Positions 10,201-22,677 of a DNA stretch of 64,000 nt are shown piece after piece (the stretch's first letter is position 1; each line of letters begins with the position of its first letter). The notes under the pieces are model-generated. The model saw nothing but the letters and a program-made list of their open reading frames with translations, was not told where the DNA came from and made no database searches. This DNA is from Musa acuminata AAA Group (Eukaryota > Streptophyta > Magnoliopsida > Zingiberales > Musaceae). The stretch is from assembly GCF_036884655.1 (NCBI RefSeq), contig NC_088335.1, forward strand, positions 43,264,501 through 43,328,500. Direction: 5' to 3'. The translations under genes were made by a program, and so were the position numbers.

Positions 10201-13115
10201 GAGAAGAATGGAGAAGGGGGTCTATACTCGTAAAAACAGGGTGATCTGAGTTCCACGCTTTATGAACTTCTCAGGATCAGTCTCTTCTCTTATCCCATAT
10301 GAACTACTATCTGCTAATGCTTCCCACACATACTGTTTATCAGACTTCGGACTTTTTGTTGACACCACAACCTGTTCATCAGTTAGATATAATTGCTTAG
10401 AACATGGAATGATAGTCAAACATCATTCTAACAATCAAGTTTTTTACACAACAAATAACATAAAAAGTTACCCGCTCAGCAACAAGGAAAGCTGAATAAA
10501 ATCCGACACCAAACTGGCCAATCAAACCATTGTCTGTCCCAACATCTTTGTTCTCCTGCACATCATTCATCAACCAATCATCAACAGAGGTTCAGATAAA
10601 ACAGAAGATTCTGAATGATAAGCATGCAACCTCCGAATATGCAAAAGTTTACAAATGACCAAGCTGATGTAACAGTATGATAAAACCTTAGAAAACAGAA
10701 AATAAAGCAGATACCTTGAGAGCATTCAAAAACCTTGATGTTCCACTCTGAGCAATAGTCCCAAGGCAATCAATTAGCTCTTCTTTGGTCATTCCAATAC
10801 CAGTATCTCTGCCAGTTCAAACAACTAATTTTACTAATTGTTCAGTTTGAATATGGGGGCAAAATGTGCAGAAATGCAAAGTACGTTATCGCAATAGTTC
10901 CATTATCTGGATCAGGCTTGACCCGTATCTCCAAGTCACCAGCATCACCAAGTAATGAGGAATCTGTCACACTCAAAAACCTCAACTTGTCCAAAGCATC
11001 GCTTGCGTTGCTGCAGACACAGAATATCACCAAATAAAACCACAACATGGAAACATGCTAAAAACAACCTTAAGACAACAACATTTCAACAATATGAAAG
11101 AAAGAGAAAATTGTAGCCTCCCAAGAACCTGAACCTACTGTGCATGACGATATTTGGTCTACCGGCCAGTAGTCAAGTATAAAAACCAAAGCTTCCTCAA
11201 ATGACAGTAAACAAATTCATTCACTTTTTGCTAAAATGGCATGGACAATGGAGGGTTAAGCAATATAAAGCACAGACATATCATATCTCCCTGTAGGACA
11301 TGAAACAACAATGAAACGACAGAAAATGCATAAGCCAACCTTACAAGCTCCCTAAGAAACACCTCCTTGTGGCTGTACAAACTATGAACAATCAAGTCCA
11401 ATAGGCGGCTGACCTGCATTTAACCAAGGTATAGAAATAAGTTAAACATAAAAGACTACACGAAACTAGGAAGTATTAAATCTATCGACAACAACTAACT
11501 TTTGCAACCAAGACAATCTTATAATACTCTTTTAGGCTGGGAGATTAACATTGAAGAACAACAGAACTTTGCACAAGATAAAAGTAATGGCAAAATGAAA
11601 GGTTTTATAAGGCAATGTTCTGTAGATGGGATGCTCATAATAGCATTCTTGAAGCTTATGTCAAACATAAGATTCTAAAGCCAAATTTAACATAACTAAT
11701 GCCTGTAAATCAAATATCTTTCACCAAATCAACCGAACACTAACAATTCAATAAATTTGGATGGAGATTGTTAATCACTATTGAGAAGATACACATCTCT
11801 TTGCTTAACTTTAAGTGCAGAGCAAGTTAGAAGCAGCGCTGTCTGCACCAAAGACTCAACAGAAAGAAGCTAAGTACTTGATATAAAAGCAAGGTCTGCA
11901 AACGGGCAGAATTGTCTGCCCACTTAATCAAACAGGAGTACAAACAAGATTTCCATAGGAAAGCCCTAAAACAAAGAAATCAATAAAGAACATGTAGATA
12001 ATTTCATCGTGTATGAACATGTCAAGAACAGAAAAGAATTACTTTTCTAATTACAAACAATAAAATCGATTATAAAAAAAATAAAAAAGCCAAAATGAAA
12101 ATCTAATCTCACTAGATATGATCAACAAAGCAAACTACTATCATTGTCACGATCCAGCCGGACGGGATAACTAGCCTGTCAACTTCGTTAAACCCAAACT
12201 ACTAGTCAATATGCTCAAGCTAAAGTTGATAGTAGTACACCCATCAGATTCTTATAAGTCGATATTAGTTTTGTCCATTTCCAATGTGAAACTAATCTGG
12301 ATGTTCCAGACTCTCCCACTTAATAGGTTAATATCTTCGTCAAGGCCTAATATAACCTAGATCAAACCATTACATGGTGCATATGAAGCGTAAATCAATA
12401 GTGACTCCATGTCGTGATGAATCCTAGACGTCACAAGTATCTTTTTTTTACTCGAGTCCCCTCAAGCTCTGATATCAAATGTCACTACCCAACTAACTAA
12501 TCTGTTAATTTCGTTGAACCCAAACCACTGACCAAAATAAGGATAATAATGCATCTGTTAGACTTTTGTCAATCTTAATCTTACCTACTTGGACTAATGG
12601 ACTAATGAATTACATTCCTCTAACACAAAAATCTTATTTTGTGTCAAACATACCAGAAAAGATTCAAGCTTCTCCGCTCCACAGGTTAAAAAATCGCAAC
12701 TTTCATGATTAAACAAAGACGGAAAATAAATCAGAATAAAACAAGCCAAGCAAAAGCATGAAGGAGACCTAAATGGACAATCTGCAAAACAAAATGATGG
12801 ATAAAGGGCAGAAGGGAGAATATGGAAGAAACAAAGACACACCTCGGCCTGGTACTCAAACTTCTCCCCCGAAGCCTCCTCGGATTCTTTCTCAGCGACG
12901 GCCGCCTCGCACCGGACGCGCATCCAGCGCTCCCTCCTCTCCGCCTTGCAACTCAGACCCGACACCGGAAATGAAATCCCGGAGCCGAGAGGTTGCGGAA
13001 GAAACGAGGTCCGGAACCTCAGAGCTCGGGCGGAATTCGACCTCAAAGGGATCGAAAGACGATGGAGGGAGACCGTAAACGTACTGCCCAAGCTCTGGGT
13101 TAGAACGGGCGCCAT
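7256..13115 (-). CDS. HSP90.5: Chloroplast heat shock protein 90 (HSP90C)
   Basis: ATP-dependent chaperone of the plastid stroma, involved in protein import and maturation. Nineteen exons on the minus strand (high to low): 13115-12843, 11413-11340, 11010-10885, 10808-10715, 10555-10472, 10371-10228, 10142-10026, 9836-9789, 9717-9637, 9516-9412, 9325-9185, 9067-8975, 8872-8795, 8713-8459, 8384-8282, 8167-7993, 7910-7805, 7637-7548, 7459-7256. They sum to 796 residues, near the 780 of Arabidopsis HSP90.5. Residues 1 to about 70 are a Ser/Arg-rich transit peptide. The GHKL ATPase domain shows [14 protein letters not shown] (catalytic Glu about 113), [15 protein letters not shown] and [11 protein letters not shown]. 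An acidic/Lys linker ([11 protein letters not shown] to DEKKKKKK) precedes the middle domain ([28 protein letters not shown]). The C-terminus ends NDPWKD, the plastid-type ending rather than cytosolic MEEVD. The first intron (1.4 kb) carries a TRIM-like insertion. No broken exon was seen. Confidence 0.96.
12150..12600 (-). mobile_element. TRIM-like short LTR element in HSP90C intron 1
   Basis: On the minus strand two related direct repeats end in GTGACA, one near 12480 and one near 12150. Right after the upstream one comes TTTGATATCAGAGCTTGAG, a one-mismatch match to the plant tRNA-iMet primer-binding site TGGTATCAGAGC. Before the downstream repeat is a purine run (AAGTGGGAGAG) that could be the polypurine tract, then ATTAGTTTCACATTGG, which resembles a motif common in TRIM LTRs. 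The internal part is only about 150-200 bases with no protein frame. This is TRIM/SMART architecture; the copies are diverged and the outer ends approximate. Confidence 0.5.
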
Positions 13116-13249
13116 GGATTCGTCGGATTCCCCGTCCCTCTTCTCTTCTGCCTTGATGCTCGGGCAAGGAACAGTCGAGAGGCTTTTGGATAGGAAGGCG
13201 AGAGAAGAAATGAAGGCTTTGGGTAAAGAAATGGGAAACTTATAGACGC

Positions 13250-13257
13250 TTCTAGAA
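13250..13257 (-). promoter_or_regulatory. Heat-shock element upstream of HSP90C
   Basis: TTCTAGAA is a perfect TTCnnGAA pair of HSF half-sites, with a third imperfect unit adjoining (GACGCTTCTAGAAC). It lies about 135 bases upstream of the HSP90C start codon, a typical place for an HSF-binding site, and fits heat induction of this chaperone. Confidence 0.55.
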
Positions 13258-13574
13258 CAATGGGTTAGGGTAATGCTAAAAACAAGGAGAGTTTGGAAAT
13301 AACATATTTGCCCCTGTAATTTTAATATTATATATATTCTTCAAAATTTTAGATTGTGGATATATTGTTTTCATATAATTAAGTTTTATATATGTCATTT
13401 ATGATAAACTACTAGTAATCATATTTATTATTAAATTTAAAATATTAATATTTTAAGTTCCTAAATAGTTTTATTATTTTTTTATCAATTATTTTTTTTA
13501 ATAATTTTGAAATAGTTGTGTTGTTAGCCAACCAATGGAGATTGACTACCATAACATACTTGTTAATTTTGCAT

Positions 13575-13576
<2 letters not shown>

Positions 13577-13619
<43 letters not shown>
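13577..13619. repeat. (TA)n microsatellite
   Basis: About 21 uninterrupted AT dinucleotides in the AT-rich spacer between HSP90C and the hydrolase gene. The rest of 13260-15424 is AT-rich intergenic DNA with a short GA run at 13837-13848 and no supported gene. Confidence 0.9.
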
Positions 13620-13621
<2 letters not shown>

Positions 13622-15424
13622 GTAATTTTGTCTATCGAAAATAATTTCTTAGATAAATACCTTTAGGGAGATGACAGACGAATTAGAAATAATATTTTTA
13701 ATACCGCTTTATACCAAATTTATCGAAATTCCTGAACAAATAACAAAAAAATAAATATAAATTTTATATGTAGTCAATTGATATTTAAAATATTACTCTA
13801 AACAATTACCTATGTTCTTATTATTGTATTTTGTAGAGAGAGAGAGAGGAAGCAGGCGTGAGGCTCATTTCAAATTCTCAAAGGATAAAATTTGAGTACT
13901 TTTTATCACATAGATGATGAATGACTGAGAAGAATTACAAACTTATTACAGGATTTATTTTACATTTTCTTCTTAAAAGATATAGACAATAATTCTTTGA
14001 AGTATTTAAACGGAATGAACTCATTTCGATTTTCCAGAGATAAACTCATTTTTTTCTGAATTTTTAGAACTCTTATTTTGTTTCCTATCATTAGGAAGTC
14101 CAAAAGGTGGCCATTTGTTACTTCTGAGCTATCTAAAATATTTTTTTTGTTTTCTATTTCCTTAAAGAAATTTTGTTCCACAAGTTTGGTCACTACTAAC
14201 TCTAATCTGTGTAAAAATCCTTATCTCATATATAAAAAATGTAATGAAAAAGGTAGTTTAATCAAACTTCTGAGGTAACTATCCAAAGAAAGAACATGAA
14301 ACAAGCATGAAGCCTAAGTTTTGGGGTAAAACCTGGAAATATGGAGAATTAAAGCACTGTTTGATGTTAAGACTTTGACAAATGTTATTCCATTGTATGA
14401 TTAAGAGAGGATCAAATCTGTGTTCAGATGTTACCACAACAATGCTCATAAGGTTCTCATGAACCACATGCAGAAGATTTATGTGGTGCAGTAGTTTAGC
14501 TATTGAGGATAGAAAGAGCTTAGGAAATGTACATGGGATTTCTTTTGGGCCTTTTTTTCTTATGGAGCTTCAGATAGAAGGAACAGATCAATTAAATGAT
14601 CATGTTCTGCCTGTCACGGAGAAAAAGAGCAATCAACACTGCAAAGCCCCCAAGTTCATCACTGAAATTGGGAATATTGAAAGAACAGGTACGACTCAAG
14701 TTTGAGGAAAAACCAAAAAACCTCACCATATAATACAGATGAAGACTGCTCAGTTGATAGACTAATAACAGGTAATCATGCAAAGGAATTTTTTTTTCTT
14801 TCTTTTCTGGGTTCTATATGCATTACTGAAATGTCATATTACAAGTTTTTGTTATTATCATTTGATATATGAAGTCAGATAAGTTAGCAAATCATATTGT
14901 GGAGAAGATATTTTGAATAACCTATTCAGCAAAGCAGCAAATGACAAAGGTTGTGTGAGAGACTTCTGATGCATATGTAACACAGTACTTGTACAAGGAG
15001 GCAAACAGCCATGCAGAACTTAGCCACCGATTGGACCATATGATTTGCCTTTGGTCTCTAGTTTCATTTCTGGAAAAGCATTCTCACATCAATTGATGTT
15101 GATCGGATAGAAATGGATCATCTCCTACATTCATAGTTTGGTAAGAGCAATTTGACTTAAAAGGATAGCTTGAAAAACACAGAACACAACAGGATGCAAG
15201 AGACTGCTAATTTTATTAAGTACAGATCCTATGGAAAGCATTGCTTATGTTTGCACTCCACTGGACAATATATAAGAGAAAATTTGCATTTATGGGAGAT
15301 AAGTGGCAAAAACAACTCAAAATTATCGATTCTTGAATAAACACGGATAAATTTCCACCACTTTAATATCCCCATACAATTAAAACAATCATTATATCAA
15401 TACTCATGCAGCCAAAGGGTGGTA

Positions 15425-18400
15425 CTAACACTGACCTTTGCACTCCTCGGCCTGAGAAGCTGGGACTCTGAAACAGTCAATATTACACAAGTTGACTGAC
15501 TTTATCATTCCTCCAAATCTGCATCCATTTTAATAACTGATCAAAAGAAGTATCGTGTAACCAAAACTATCAAATATAAATGGATAATTGCCATAAACTT
15601 ATGCATGATACATATAACAATCTTTAAAAAAGAGTGTTATCAGACCGGTCAAAACTTTTCCGTGGCTTCTCTTGCTGGTCCACACAGCTTCTCGCTTTGT
15701 CAGTGACATCAAAGCTTTTTCTTGATTTTTCTTTTTTATCTGTGCTAACCCTTGGCTTCTCTCTCCTATCTGTACTGTTCCTACCCTTATCCTTACGATC
15801 AGTACTTGGCCTTGGCTTTTCCCTCCGATCCGTGCTTTTTCTCTGGAGATCCAAATGATCGGTGCTCGTACTAGGAGGATTCCGGAGAACAGAGTTCTCG
15901 GAAGATGCAGTTCTAGCTGGAGGTGCCTTTTCTATGACTGATATGAACTTCCTAAGATGTCTTATGAACTCTGGGTACAGTTCCAAATTACAGTGATTCC
16001 CTCCCTTGATCCATAAAGGCTCATACTTTTCTTTGCAACGCTCCCAAAGCTGTTTCCCATGTGATGAATCCACAACATCATCAGCCATTCCCTGCAAACA
16101 CCATATAGGCCTTTAATATCCAAATAAGCTAGGAGGAAAACCACAAGAAACATTTGCAGGTGGGGTGTGTAACATACTGGCATTTCTCAGTATGGGCTTC
16201 ACAAAACAGAGAATAAAAGATTTTGTGGCCAAGCCATATAAAGAAGATGCCTGATTAAAAGCAGCTTTAGGGGATTTTAACCACATAATCATTGACTATT
16301 AGGAGCTTATATAAACTCAGTGATTGTAGATAAAGGCATTTCAATAATCAAAGAATCAACTTATGATACTGAGAATGTTATGGCAGAATTTTAGTGAATT
16401 TCTATAGCTTATTTACCAAAAATCTACAATTCCAAGAGTCAGGTATTGTATAACAGGCTCATGTGATACCTTGTTCCTCAGTCCTATGACCGTAATACAT
16501 GTGTTTTTCCATGATTGACTTCAATGTCAATTTTTTTTATGCACCTGATTGTATGTGAACTACTTGTTATGCCAAACAGATATCAAACTGCAAATGAAAG
16601 AAAATATTCTTCTTGGACAACCTAGAATTTAGTATCATTAGTGAAAATGGTCCAATGCATTTAGACATTCGGTGGCCAAGTAAAAGAATATCAATGCCAG
16701 CTTAATCAAAAGTAAGTGATTTCATATCCTTTTCTAATATTATGAAAAAAAAACATTTTCTTGCATTTTGTGCTGGTCTTCGTTGCTTTTTTATGTACCA
16801 TGAAATTTGGCCTACAAAAGCATTACAAATTGCTGTTAGATTTTATCATTTTAGCCTCAGAGGAAAGATCAACACAATACTACACAGCAGTATCTAGAAC
16901 ATGCTATGAAAAATCAAGAAAAGCACTCTAGCAGTGTACTTACGTGTATTACCAACACTGGACATTGGACCAAGGGAATTTTATCAATATTCTGCAGAGA
17001 ATCGACAAGTCCTGTTTAAGTCCTATTGTGAGGAGAAAAATAGATTTGAACTATTGACAAGAAAAGAAATGGGAACCTTATAAATGTCAAACCAGTATGT
17101 ATGCTTCACGGGATACATGACACGCAGACCAGACAAAATGGGACTATGGAGAACAATTGCTCTCAAGTTAGGTAAATGAGTAGCTAATTCCAATGTAGGC
17201 CCACTACCAACTGATTGGCCATAAAGGATAACATCTTCTGCATGGATTCCATAAGATGCTTCAAGACACCTATAAGCAGCTTCTATATCTGCATAAGTAT
17301 TTTGCTCACTTGGCTGCAAGCAAGGAGAGAAAAAGTGGAAAATTTTATTGTTTCACATTTCTAACAAAAGCCAAAAAAGATCATCAGTGATCATCCTACC
17401 TTTCCAGAAGACTGCCCATATCCAGAATAATCGTACCTGAAGAAAAATGATCCAAATATTTAATGGCATATTTATATATCAAAATCACCAGAGCATAGAC
17501 ATGCCACAGACCTGTTCGCTCACACGTACATGCACGCACACTCACTAAATCACAAACACAGTGAAAGAGGAAGAGAGAGCAGACACTTGATTTCTAAGCA
17601 AATAATCAAGGGTCAATCAAGAAGCAAAAAAACTCCAACTTGGGTTGCATGATTTGATCTCACTCTCTTAATAGATAAATACAAGAATATTTAAAAATAA
17701 AAATGTTTTAGACAATTTTTTTTTCTTTTTCAATTACCATTTCAATTTATTTTACCATTGATTATTTGTATCATTAGATGATAAATTTCACTATATGCAG
17801 TAATAGTCAAAACACAGGGCACATATTTCACTAGAGTTTCCCTAATAATTCAAATACCAAACTTACTTACTGCACAAAAAGAAAGTGATTAATTATGGTA
17901 TTTACCATATATATACTAGCCAGATTAACCATTTCATAACATAAGAAGCAAACATGTACAATGAATCTACCATCCATGTCAGTTTAATATCAAAGGACTT
18001 AACAGTGATAGAGATACCACAAAAGATTAAAACAACACCAGAGAATCTTGTCGTGCAGCAGTCTGCATATGGACTAGATGATCCTTGCTTTCATTGAGCT
18101 CTTTAAATAAATTAATGGTGATTTTTGCTTGCAATCCTCTTCACATTGTCACATATTCTTAAAGAGCATTTATCATAAGTGTAGTTAGGGAACATTTAGT
18201 CAGTATACTATGGATGACTTCTGTCATTCATATCCAAACTTCATCAAGCTTTAACCTATAGAATCTTGTCACTCTACAATTTTGCTATTATCAGAGCATG
18301 CTAATAAAAAAAACACTTTCTTGACTATTTAAAACAGCACATCAGAGACAAGTTCTGCAACATATTTGTTTCGAAATAAGTTAAACTTATTAAAAGTGGC

Positions 18401-19633
18401 CAAACCTGCAACCCAAACAACGATACGTCAACCTCCACATTAACAATCCCATAAAAATTGTCACCAAAATCATGATCTCTTTGTTTCTTTTTCCTTCGGT
18501 TGAAGTCATGCCAGAAGCTAAAAAACCATGAATACAAGAAAAAAAATAAAGTATATGGATTGGTACATTAAAAGGGAAGTTAACCTAATTGCAATCAACA
18601 ATGGGTATGTATCGTGAGACCAAGGTATATTTCTCTCCATTATTTATCTTCATGATAAAATAAAACATTTCTGTGCTAAAACATAAATTAGGCCAGTCAC
18701 ATATTAACTAATGTTCCAATTAACTGTTCATCTGCTTTGCATTTCAACTGTTGATGGAGCAAGCAAGATGCAACAAACGATTAAAATTGTCAGCAAGCAC
18801 TCAAAACTCACCTAATTCATGATTTTAGGTAACAAATGTGAACACTCATCATACTTAGGTTGAATGGGCAACTAAGCTGGGAAATCCCTGTTACACGTAT
18901 CCTTTTGTTAATGCAAATTTTGACATGTAAGTCCATAACTACAGAATCTATTTGTCCTGGGTCAAGATACTTTTAGCCTGTGCAATTGTTCATGCTATAT
19001 CACACTTGCTTGACTTTTCATGTACAACCCTATCATCTTTAAAGGCACATAGGGGACCTGCCTGGTCCCCAAATCAGTGTCATATCGTGCTTTGAAAGAC
19101 CACTCGATTGATGTATTGGGTGTGTCTCCTCAGTGGTGGGAAACAGCATGCATTTATTAGGGTTGGGTAGCATGTTGGAAAATCCATCTGTGCTGTGGAT
19201 ATATTCAGAACAATCATCATAGATTTTTTGATCCCATGAAACCTCATGAATGATTCTGTCAGACAAATACAACTATTTTATCACTATATATACAGTTTAT
19301 GAATGAATATGCCAACAGAAAAACAAGAACCAGTTACAAAGCTGTACTTTCATCAAAAAAGTTCCCTCAGATGTTTAATAAGTTAGGCCACTTATCCACC
19401 CAAATGAAATATAACTTTGTAATCAATACTGAAAAAATAACCAAATGTATTTCAATAAACCTTGACCAAGAACATGAGAAGGACCTCTTCATGAAGACAT
19501 CTGAGTGAAAGATGTTGGCATAGCATCATGCCATCAACTAAAAGTTCTTGGTGCATAATTTCAGGTCAAATTCATCAACTTCACTAGTAGAAATGAACAA
19601 AGCCCTACTTCTATTTACAGAAAACGGAGGAAT

Positions 19634-19681
<48 letters not shown>

Positions 19682-19993
19682 CCCTCACCCCATGAGGTTG
19701 ACGCAAAGGTGTTTGCTGAGCTCACAGAAGAGTTCAAACATCTGACCGAGGTCGGCGGCGTTGCCGTGGGAGTAGAGCACGGTAAGGCTCGCCGCGGGAT
19801 TCTTGACGTACATGGCGACGATCTCCGTCCCCCGCCTCGTCCGCAGCCGCCGCACCTCCACGTTCTCCCGCGCCGGCACCTCCGTCATCTCCAGCCGCCC
19901 CGCCGCCGCGTCTGCCACGACCACCCCGTACGACGGCGGGCTCGGCGGGAAGAATGCAAACTTCGCCGCCACCGAAGACGTTACCCCGCCCAT
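15425..19993 (-). CDS. ABHD17-type alpha/beta hydrolase with repeat tail
   Basis: Six exons on the minus strand (19993-19689, 17436-17400, 17313-17077, 16991-16944, 16091-15646, 15518-15425) encode 388 residues. The fold is clear: [24 protein letters not shown], nucleophile elbow GQSVGSG (Ser148), GMADDVVD (Asp213) and [11 protein letters not shown] (His242). Animal ABHD17 proteins are protein depalmitoylases; plant members are mostly uncharacterised, so thioesterase activity is inference. The product starts MGGVTSS, a plausible N-myristoylation signal (Gly2, Ser6), suggesting membrane attachment. Residues 293-358 are a disordered tail of about six and a half ten-residue repeats of type [10 protein letters not shown], then a conserved-looking end [22 protein letters not shown] was chosen as start because it opens the conserved N-terminus ([11 protein letters not shown]). 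Intron 1 is 2.25 kb and contains a CT-dinucleotide run beside the donor. All catalytic residues are present. Confidence 0.93.
19637..19680. repeat. (GA)n microsatellite at an intron edge
   Basis: About 22 GA units. On the coding (minus) strand of the hydrolase gene this is a CT run starting 8-9 bases after the first 5' splice site (19688/19687). It may influence splice-site recognition or simply be a variable microsatellite. Confidence 0.9.
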
Positions 19994-20393
19994 CTCCCAC
20001 CCCAGAGCACCCGCAAAGGCCCGACCTTTACGCTCCTCCCCTCTCCAACGCACCTCCGATCGTCAGATTCGCCGCGAAAAGGATCGAAAAGAGCGATTTT
20101 GATCGCACTCCAGGGAGACGGCAAGGTTAGGAGGATAGGATTCGAGGGAAAGGGTTCGGCTTGCTCTCCAGATTCGGGCGAGCTCGATCGATGGAAGGAA
20201 GAGACGGGAGAGGGGAATGAGAAATAGAAGCATTAGTTACCATTTTAAAATGGATAAAATTACGGGGGAAGTCTTAAAAGAGTGAGATGGATTTTAAATA
20301 ATAATATTATTATTGCATATAACAAATAATAATAATAATAATAATAATAAGGAAAATAATTAAAAGAAAAAAAGAAAGAAGGAAATGGTTTGG

Positions 20394-20424
20394 AGCACGT
20401 GATTTTAGATGCGGATCACGTGCT
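20394..20424. promoter_or_regulatory. Palindromic double G-box upstream of the hydrolase
   Basis: AGCACGTGAT at 20394-20403 and its exact reverse complement ATCACGTGCT at 20415-20424 are separated by 11 bases. Both contain CACGTG. The site is about 400 bases upstream of the ABHD17-like start codon. Paired G-boxes suit dimeric bZIP/bHLH factors; the inverted arrangement could also extrude a short cruciform. Confidence 0.5.
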
Positions 20425-22577
20425 ACCCGGATACCATGGTAGCAATTTTGTGATTTCTCGCTGCAAATGGCACCATGAACACTCCCCTATTATTTTCCTT
20501 GATGTGTGATCAATGTATACATTCAAATATCAAATCGAAGATTGAAAATAAATGACTGCACAGCCTTTCTGATCCCACTGATGCATTCAAGAACATTAAT
20601 GATACTCAATAATTTCAGAAGATTACTCAGGAACATTGATGATGGTCAATAATTTCAGCATGTAAAGGCTCTGCTACTCCCCCTTTATTTAGTCAGACAA
20701 CAAACAAATAACATCTACTAGGAGTGGCTACTACTGTCATTTTCTGCTCAAGATCAGAATAGCAAAGATATAAGATGTAGTACTTCAATCATCTGCCTTA
20801 TAAATGTGTGTAGTTTGATTTCTTTCAGCATATCTGCAATAAAGAATGATTATAACACATGAATTCAGTAACTTAACACATTTCTTGCAGGATTTTATGC
20901 AGAATCAAAGGCAAATTGTGAATATTTCAAGCATTCATCAGTCATTATGTGGCCTCTCCTGTTAATTATGGCATGGGGGAGTCTTGCTATCTGCATCTGC
21001 TGAAGCATCAGGCAAAGAGGGGGTTGCTGCTCCATTTGTTTATCAAAAGCTGATGACTTTGGTACTGTCTAAGCTTATCATCTGACATGGGGACCTCCAG
21101 CCTTTATTGGAGTGCAAAGGTGGACAGTGGAGTGTTGCTTTCTTAGCTTTGTCCTGAAGAAGTGATGATATGATATCAATTCAAATGGAAAGAGACATTT
21201 TTTTTCTTTCTGGGCATGGGGCCATACCTCAAAAGGGCTCATTCTCTTACATCCTTCATCCTGTTCCTGAGACAATTCCACATGTCACCTCTTAGGGTGG
21301 ACTTTTATGTGGTCAATGATCCTGTGATTTTTTGCTTCTTCACTAACTGTGGTCACTGGAATTCTACTTTGGAGAAAGAGCTGCAGCATTTCATCAAATG
21401 CTATGAATTGCTTGGGCAGAGGAAGATTGGAGTGGAAGTCAACTTCAGCTGAACCAGATGACTTTGGATTTGATGAGGATGACAAGATTTTTGCAGACCT
21501 TGTCAATAGTCAATGTGGAAGTGCACTGAATGATGGCTCCTCAATCACATGTTTGTGCCTGTTACGATTTGGTGAGGATGACAATAACCCCTTGATGAGA
21601 CTGTCATCAGAGGATTGAACAAAAGCAGATTAAAGTGGTGGCACATCACCTGACTTTAACTATAGGAAGAATCTCTTTGGTGTCTGAATGGTTCTTACCA
21701 TCATCAAATTCCCCCCTCAGCAGTCCCTTTTAGTGGCTAAGTGACCACTTGGGTAACATGAGAATGATTGATACATCAATCTCATTATGCATACATACAT
21801 TGCCCTGAAAGATGAGTTCAGAATTCAGCAAAACAAAAGCTAAAATGAAACTTTCTTTCGAGTTAGGAATGAAAGTGGAGACATTTTCAGAAATACTCGT
21901 GTTTCTATAGTCATATCCACACAGCAACCAGAGAAGATTCAAAGAACCACCTTCTTCAACGAAAATAAGATGCTTCTTGCCATGTTCATGGACTGCAAAA
22001 CTAGCTGAAGCTACAGAATGAAGAGCTTGCCATGCCAATCTTTGTTCAGTGCACAGATTGTTTCGTTTCAATCATTTTGAATGCTTACTGGTGAATATGC
22101 TTTTTATTCTTGGTTCCATCTTCTGAAACGAAGCTGGAGAGCAAAAGTCTTGATTGCAAGACCAAGAACACCATCAAGAAATGGAGAATGGCCTGTAAAT
22201 GGCCCTTCAGTGATCAGCAGCTAAAAGAATAGACTGTTAACATATGCTATAAAGTTGTCCTTTAATGTAGATAGATAAAAAGTACTTGAGGATATAAAAT
22301 ATTTTTTTTTTGACAAAGGGTTAGATATATAAAAAGCTTGACTAAGTTAGAAATATATATTATACTAATTTAAAATTTTAGAAAAAAATTTAAATTAGAT
22401 TCATATTCAAACCTTATAAAATCATATAACAATGTCTTAGCAGTGCTCTTCCTAAATTCTGAAAGTAAAAAAAATCAATTTTGGACAGATTTTTTCCGAT
22501 AAATTATTCTATTTTTTTTTCCACGTATCAGTTCGTTTTGCATCTGTTGTAGCAACAATGACATAAGCAACACGCGG
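20425..22577. other. Intergenic DNA between divergent genes
   Basis: Lies between the hydrolase (minus) and the ARM-repeat locus (plus), so it holds both promoters. The part from 20900 to 22100 is less AT-rich and has several overlapping short frames on both strands (for example 21349-21618 and 21285-21506) but none with family resemblance or splice partners. It may include a non-coding transcript; no gene is called. Confidence 0.45.
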
Positions 22578-22583
22578 CACGTG
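22578..22583 (+). promoter_or_regulatory. G-box (CACGTG) before the ARM-repeat locus
   Basis: CACGTG in the context GGCACGTGCTACCCA, 95 bases before the ARM start codon. The context CACGTGCTACCC also occurs at 20418-20429, in the palindrome near the hydrolase. Confidence 0.4.
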
Positions 22584-22677
22584 CTACCCACCATCTGGTA
22601 GTTGTGGCGGCGGCACCTCGCTCTCCCGCGAAGCAATCGAAGAACGATCGACGAAGCGAAGAGAAGAAGAGGTAGCG

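Noticed and set aside
11340..11345. Donor CTT|GTAAGG for HSP90C exon 2
   Set aside because: It breaks phase; AAG|GTTGGC joins to C-AAC-GCA and gives the invariant [11 protein letters not shown].
21285..21618. Overlapping plus and minus frames between the hydrolase and ARM loci
   Set aside because: Neither has a recognisable domain; both depend on the same bases and lack splice structure. A non-coding RNA cannot be excluded.
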